The position numbers and the translations under genes are program-made. A stretch of DNA of 64,000 nt from Athripsodes cinereus (Eukaryota; Arthropoda; Insecta; Trichoptera; Leptoceridae): the NCBI GenBank assembly GCA_947579605.1, contig OX388316.1:13643290-13707289 (forward strand). The letters run 5' to 3'. Each line of letters begins with the position of its first letter. Position 1 is the stretch's first letter. Below, one piece after another: positions 58,405 to 64,000 of the stretch. The notes below the pieces were generated by a model, which was given only the letters and a program-made list of their open reading frames with translations, did no database searches and was not told the origin of the DNA.

Positions 58405-58970
58405 GTATCTATATTTCTTGATCATATTAAGTACTGTCAACATCTAATTTGTATAAAAATTAAATAGAACATACATATAAAATTAAATAATATATTATAT
58501 ACGTGTACAAACATAGAACAATTCCGATGTTCTGTCTAGAGAAATAATATCAAAGTACATAATAAGTAGACATATAATTACAATATTTAGTTACAACCAA
58601 GAAAACTAGTTTGCTGACCAATAGACCACCAAACAAAAGACGGATGGGAGGCTTAAGTCAAACAAGAATATTATAATAATATTATACCAAATAATGATTA
58701 ATCACTCAACGGAACTAAATACCAGAGAGGATATACATTGTCTGGTATATTAAGTATAATCCCCGTATGATTATTTAAGCCTGTTTGTGGATATGTATGT
58801 ATTTCTATATCATGTCTTATGTCGGAAATTAAATGATTATCAACGTTTGCTGAAGCAAAAATAGCTATGACACAAACTTCTAATATCCTTCGAGTATTAC
58901 ATATACATAATAATTATGTATAATTATTATAATATCATAAATCAAATGTTTTTGTGTTAACACTTTGGAA
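58405..58970. other. AT-rich DNA, no gene seen
   Basis: Nothing recognised apart from ATAATATTAT palindromes. Confidence 0.45.
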
Positions 58971-58975
58971 ATTCA

Positions 58976-59156
58976 TTATAATTAAAATGAATTTAAAAAC
59001 ACTGTATAATTTCCAAATTAAATTTATTCACCTCAAACGTTTTCGCCAAGGCTTCAAGTCCTCCTGATGATGCCAAGTAGAAGCCTTGGCGAAAACGTTT
59101 GAGGTGAATAAATTTAATTTGGAAATTATACAGTTTTTAAAATCATTTTAATTATA
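58976..59156. mobile_element. Inverted element with hammerhead-like motif (possible Penelope-like end)
   Basis: Two arms of about 75 bp (58976-59054 and 59081-59156) are nearly perfect inverted copies around a 26-bp loop. On the plus strand, 59060-59104 holds CCTC, CTGATGA, a six-pair stem GCCAAG/CTTGGC, GAA, AACGTT, T and GAGG. This fits a small type I hammerhead, with stem I CCTC/GAGG and a self-complementary stem III. One extra T after CTGATGA departs from the consensus. No coding sequence. Confidence 0.5.
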
Positions 59157-59159
59157 ATA

Positions 59160-61295
59160 TCATTTCATTTCATTATGTATTGCTGGAAAATTCATTATAA
59201 TGTATAATTGTGACTAAATTATCAAAGAAAAATCATACTTTATTTTCATAAATAAGTAAATAACTCTTTTATAAAAACCTCCTAAAATATTTTTAAAATA
59301 ATTTAACTTTTTTTACCTTCAAATGATTTTTTAATTATTTTATTTTGCAATATTTCCAATGAAAATGCGAGTATTTTGTCAAATGTTAATTGTGGTGTCA
59401 TTTCCCATTTTTTCATACAAAGTCAAACCTTCAATCACATAATACGGTAGTTTCTCATCGCCATCAATAATAGAGATACAAATTATATCCTATTATTTTT
59501 CTGGCTAATCGGATACATGGGTGTTAACACTTTACGACTTTTTATGCTGTTCAGAGTGTGTGATTGTTTTTTTATTTATCAGTTTAAAGGTTTTTCTCCG
59601 AGCAATGTCGAATTTAAGGCTAGTAATAATTATAATCAAATAATCACTAAATGGATTTATGCTGATTGTTATAAATGATATCACAGAACTATCAAATAGT
59701 ACAACTATTCGTATTTACAATAATACGGTATTCGTTTTAATTAAAAATATACATAAATCTTCCAATCCTTTGTTTGGGAAATTAGTGTGTTAAACTGGCA
59801 GGGTGTTATTATGAAATGCTTTTTCGTTCATTAATACATATTTATTTTTGTTGTTAGCGATTTATTATTCAATTTGAATACCTACATCATTGTTTAAATA
59901 TGGTGAGTATAAAAATACTTGACAACTATGGCATTTTAGTATATAGGTCCAAAAAAATGTAGGTATCTGCCTAATTTAATTATCAATAGTAACAATCATT
60001 GTACTTCATATAAAATGGTTCACCGCCAAACCAATTGTATGATGAAAATAATAAATTATATATATTCAGCATCTTCTATAAAAATATAAAATAATTCAAG
60101 AGGCAATCCTACATTTACCAATCACGATGTGGGAGAAATGTCCTTTATTATTATTGTATTTTTTATTCGTAGCTTAAATTATTTTAACTAGTTCCATCCA
60201 TTATAGGTACCTACCCATGATGATTCTTGAGGGTGTATTATTATAGTAATAATTTTATTCTCTTCTTCTCAAGGTCATCCACTCGTTTGCGAGTGATTTA
60301 GGCCAATAAAAATAATTTATTTATTTATTTATTTCAATTTTACAGGATACATACAGTTGATACAAAAAATACAATGGTCTATAACATATTTAGCAATAAG
60401 CAAACCAGTGAAGATCCCTATATTACCCTAATGTCATGATATTTTAAATCTATTTTAAATAATACATTGTAAAATCACAGTGATTAAGGAACAAAAATAC
60501 CTGTGAAAGATAACGATTTTTGGCATACTTAATACATCTTAAAGCACAATATACTCGTACTTGCAAATAATCCTACTTATGTACCTATCAAAGATGTAAG
60601 TAATTTATATTGTGAAGTAGGTACCTTATAATTACTGTTTTTCATAATATACCTGCAGATTAATTGATATCATGATGTTGGGTTTATAATTATATGTCTC
60701 GCATGTTTGTGTAAAAACAAGTAAAAATATCATTATGCTGTCATCGAGTCACTTGTTTAGCATACATTACTAATAAATAATAATGTGGAATAAAGTTTTA
60801 ACTTTTTTTTCACAGAGTGTTCCGTAGTAGGTAACCACCCATCGGAACGCAGCGTTCTGTAACAGGATAACAGGTGTGAACTCTCCAATCAAACGCTCGT
60901 CTTCCTAAACCATATTTTTATAAATAAATATATACATAACGAATATATTAAATTAATGAGTAAACGATGATAGAACATATTTTTATGGAGCACATATATT
61001 TTTTCATCAACAATTAGTAGGTATACCTAGTCTTCCCATCTTGTATTTAGCAAGCATCCAGATTAACCATGTAGGTTCACATGTCATTTTTAAGGATGCA
61101 TTGTATTAGGTAGGTACCTCACTTATTTTTAACTACTTGTAGAGATATTTCTAAATCAATAGGTATATTTGCTATAGATCGCTAGATTTTTTATTCTATA
61201 TTATTGAATTTACCCATGGATCGCTATTTTTTTTTTATTATCTATTATTAAATTTGCCTAACACTATTTCTTTGTAAGCTTTATTAGAACGAGTA
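59160..61295. other. AT-rich DNA, no gene seen
   Basis: No gene is supported. A TTTA microsatellite at 60315-60333 is followed by TACAGGATACATACAGTTGA, probably an inverted retro-derived 3' end. GGAACGCAGCGTTC near 60843 is a short palindrome. Confidence 0.45.
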
Positions 61296-61302
61296 TTTTT
61301 AA

Positions 61303-61540
61303 TCATCATCATCATCTCGCCCTTCACCTCTCAGGGCGCCTGGCAAGAACCAGCCTCCTCCATTCAGAGCATCGATGTCGTTGTCAAAGGAACGATGAAT
61401 TGTGAAAGAGGATGGTAGGGTCGTCAGAACCCTAGTGGACGAAAGAATAATGCTTGTTTTGGCGAACTGTTACTGGAAATTCTCAAAACATGACCTAACC
61501 AGGACCATCACTCACTTGTTTTATAAAAACTACAGACTTG
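61303..61540 (-). mobile_element. LINE 3' end with (ATC)n tail, internally deleted
   Basis: Inverted relative of the 9.13-kb copy. On the minus strand it has GAACTGTTCGCC-type sequence, CTTTCGTCCACTAGGGTTCT, CTCTTTCACAATTCATCGTT, CTTTGACAACGACATCGATG, and then jumps to CTCTGAATGGAGGAGGCTGG. The part coding MSWKEVTQLAQRR is deleted. The GAT tail is at 61303-61316. The 126-codon plus-strand frame (61402-61782) runs against the element and is not a gene. Confidence 0.7.
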
Positions 61541-61636
61541 TGCCGAGTGTGGTGATGCACAGTTTTATTAAATTTGTGGCATGCTCATACCATCTAACAT
61601 CCAGAATCCTTGTTAGGAAAAACCATTCAACATTAC

Positions 61637-61770
61637 TAAGTACCTACATAATTCAGCGATTACTTGTGCCACAGACCCTGAATGTCTCCATTTTTCTTGG
61701 CACAAAGAGGACGACTACAATAAGTCTACTGGCTACCCCATTTATGATATATATGATTATACCTATAATA
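61637..61770 (+). repeat. Dispersed repeat A, fragment
   Basis: TAATTCAGCGATTACTTGTG, CCACAGACCCTGAATGTCTC, TTGGCACAAAGAGGACGAC and AGTCTACTGGCTACCCCATT follow the family from the middle to the 3' end. Confidence 0.6.
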
Positions 61771-62052
61771 GAGATAGATTAAATTTAAAGGAGTTAAGCT
61801 TAGGAGATTAAGTTTTGTAATTGAAATACGACTCTGTATTGAACTAATACCGAATGTGGACGAAATCCTCTCGAATCTAATTGCCAGTTGTCTGCCCCTT
61901 GCCGGACTAATGTCAATACCATTATTTCTCGTTTGATATAGATACCTACTGCTCACTCACACATACTTCTATTATACCGTGATAATTCCATAATGTTTCC
62001 ATATAAGTACCTCTATACCTAGTAAATTTATCAATACGTGTTTTGTTATTGA

Positions 62053-62234
62053 GTTCGTCGGTAGCCTGGAGTTAGAGTCTCGGCCTCTTGAACAAGGGGT
62101 CCGTGGTTCGATCCCAGGTGCCGACAAACTCCCCTTTCACGACACAAGCTTTTAGCTTACTGTGGAAGGTGTATAAATTTGTATTTGGGTTTATAACATA
62201 ACCAAGATATATCTTTTTTTAAAAGAAAAAAAAA
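62053..62234 (+). mobile_element. tRNA-derived SINE, copy 4
   Basis: GTCGGTAGCCTGGAGTTAGA, CTCGGCCTCTTGAACAAGGG and GGTTCGATCCCAGGTGCC form the tRNA-like head. The unrelated body with CCCCTTTCACGACACAAGCT and GTGGAAGGTG follows, then a T/A-rich end with A runs. The head is almost the same as in copy 1. The loop TTGAACA would place GAA at the anticodon position, but a derivation from a given tRNA is not certain. Confidence 0.85.
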
Positions 62235-62239
62235 TATTA

Positions 62240-63139
62240 ATGTTGCCATAAGAAAATAAACTGTATATCTAGAAATTAATATCTATATATTAAAATTTCG
62301 CCCTTATTAGAAGTGTTTTGAGTAAATAAGTTTCTACCTATTATTCTTAATATTTTTTTTTATGAATTATGCCATCTACATAGAAATCGATAGGCATAAT
62401 AATTGAACATTAATGCTACCTGAGAATGTAATGCTTCTAGAAGTTTCAGGTCTTCCACAATTTTCTTAATATCTTTCGCATGTCCCATATAAACTTAAGG
62501 TAGGTATTCGAATACATCCTTCATAAAGATCTTTATTTTTGTCACAAGAAACAAATGACCGATATGTTAATTATATATGTACCTACACTGAATCCACTCT
62601 TATGGGAGATACCGCGATGTTATAGGCCGAAAGTAAACTCAAATAAAATGAGTAAGTACATAAACTCAAAATAAAATGATAATATCATGAACGTTGGAAC
62701 CAAAAAAAACTAATTTTATAAATCTGATCTTGTGAATTATAGTGTTTGTTACAAGAATGTTCGGCACTTACCTACATAATATTTGTATAATCACGTGTAA
62801 ATATTCAAAGCAATTAACATTGGTATCTATTTAGTACCTATCAAAACATTTTATACTTGTAGGTATATAAATAAATTGATGATATCAATTAATAGATTCC
62901 ATTCTACGATCATTCAATATTCATAAAGTTCCTACAATATATACAGGTGACGGTGTATACCTACCTATATTATTACCTTCAGATCCTACAAGAATATTAA
63001 ATTGAATTATTTAGCATATTTACATAGTTCTTACATGTTGATTGCCAATCTGTTACCAATCAATTGAACATTTGTGGTAAAATAACAAAAATAAGAAATT
63101 TATTACGTATATGAAATTTACCTCATTTCAGATCTCCAG

Positions 63140-63140
<1 letters not shown>
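62240..63140. other. AT-rich DNA, no gene seen
   Basis: Only a weak repeat A remnant (about 62510-62630, ending TTATGGGAGATACCGCGATG). Nothing else recognised. Confidence 0.4.
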
Positions 63141-63143
<3 letters not shown>

Positions 63144-63205
<62 letters not shown>

Positions 63206-63313
63206 GCGGCGGCAGAATTGCCATCCACACTTCTCAGCATTGTACAACCAGATAAGTCTCCATATGATCAGTCATGATCACACAAAAACTTAACAGTCTA
63301 ATGCCGGGAAAAA
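63144..63313 (-). repeat. Dispersed repeat D with a 59-nt poly-A tail (poly-T on plus strand)
   Basis: On the minus strand TTTTTCCCGGCATTAGACTG, TTAAGTTTTTGTGTGATCAT, GACTGATCATATGGAGAC, AATGCTGAGAAGTGTGGATG and GCAATTCTGCCGCCGCG run directly into 59 A. The long pure tail suggests a recent retrotransposed copy. The D copy at 33.8 kb is older and interrupted. The frames at 63111 and 63274 include the T run or adjoining AT-rich DNA and are not genes. Confidence 0.75.
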
Positions 63314-63584
63314 TTCACCTATCCAGATATACAGGATATCAAATAGCTATTGTTATTATTCTTTGTGTTATATTATTGGGTACTTGTTTGATAATATTAT
63401 TTTGCTATGTACGCATTGCTAATGTGTTTGTATGGGTAAATACTTTTGTTATAATGTTTTTCACTATTTGTTGTTTTTATTGTATTCTTCTTTCATGTTA
63501 AATGCTTATATAGCCGTTCACTGTGTAAATAAATAAATATGTAAATATGTTTACTTCCATCACACTCATGCAGCTCCATATGCA

Positions 63585-63745
63585 TGTTCTCCTGATCTGG
63601 TCAATATGGTCTTGCCTTTCAATTTTCGGACGGCCACGTCTCTGAGCATCTTTCCCTTCATTCATGTATCACTCTGTCCTCTTTCCATATTGCCAAACTA
63701 CAGTAGCTTATTTACATTTATCTTGGTTATTTTCCACCAGCTTAC
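63585..63745 (-). mobile_element. Diverged LINE 3' fragment (RRGRPKI...DHIDQI)
   Basis: A minus-strand frame gives QRRGRPKIERQDHIDQIR, a shorter relative of the 44.36-kb fragment and of the RTTWLDHV family. Nucleotide matches between the 63.6- and 44.4-kb pieces include CGGACG-CCACGTCTC. Confidence 0.5.
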
Positions 63746-64000
63746 ATTCCACATTCTTTTCCTGTAATATCGTTACTTACTCTATATTAAAGATACTCCT
63801 AGAGTGCATAGACTAATGAAATAATTGTCTATTATTGTATCATCAATTAAAAATAAAAAAAACACATAGGTAGGTCACATAAAAATAGGTACCTACGTAC
63901 ATTCACTTATTACATCACGCCATGGTCATAGAAAGTTTTATTGAAATTTCGTCAAATAATTCATATGTAAATGACCATTTCACACGTAGTTAGAGTATTA

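Noticed and set aside
61402..61782. 126-codon open frame
   Set aside because: Antisense to a LINE 3' end and continuing into a repeat A fragment.
63111..63293. Frame with a run of phenylalanines
   Set aside because: Produced by the 59-T tract, which is the poly-A tail of repeat D on the other strand.

Overview
This is AT-rich DNA from an animal nuclear genome, most likely an insect. No host gene can be supported anywhere in the 64 kb. Open reading frames are short and scattered. The few with recognisable protein sequence are the C-terminal ends of non-LTR retrotransposon (LINE) polyproteins. No rRNA gene, stand-alone tRNA gene, CRISPR array or operon-like layout is visible. The many TAGGTA/TACCTA runs, the ATAAT-rich composition and the 3' ends of several LINEs resemble lepidopteran DNA (for example a C-terminus reading LSAYPSWD followed by a GAGGGTATA tail). 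Order-level assignment is a weak inference. The window probably lies in a large intron or an intergenic repeat field.

Region by region. 0.8-1.4 kb: two copies of a tRNA-derived SINE, one broken. 2.3-2.8 kb: RTE-like LINE end. 3.8-4.5 kb: a hAT-type element with a 259-bp palindromic MITE inside it. 9.1-12.4 kb: a LINE tail with a (GAT)n end, a 501-bp hAT MITE, another LINE end, and an L2/CR1-like LINE end of about 680 bp that is the best-preserved coding remnant. 15.5-21.1 kb: a LINE tail, two hAT MITEs, an RTE-like end and a GC-richer repeat block. 22.4-28.5 kb: mostly featureless AT-rich DNA with one LINE tail and a TTA microsatellite. 28.6-39 kb: the repeat-richest part, with many copies of an unclassified repeat of about 230 bp, a Penelope-like inverted element with hammerhead-like motifs, another SINE, and two more palindromic MITEs, one nested in a second dispersed repeat. 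41.3 kb: a MITE with 68-bp terminal inverted repeats. 43.3-47.9 kb: LINE ends. 50-54.2 kb: a repeat pair and an 863-bp hAT element with a perfect 8-bp target duplication. 55-64 kb: LINE tails, a second hammerhead-like inverted element, a fourth SINE and a 59-T tract joined to a dispersed repeat.

The elements interact mainly by nesting and by sharing retrotransposition signals. LINE ends finish in microsatellite tails. Small repeats share a 3' hairpin motif with what look like LINE 3' ends. DNA-transposon derivatives sit inside retro-derived repeats and inside each other, which gives a relative order of insertion.
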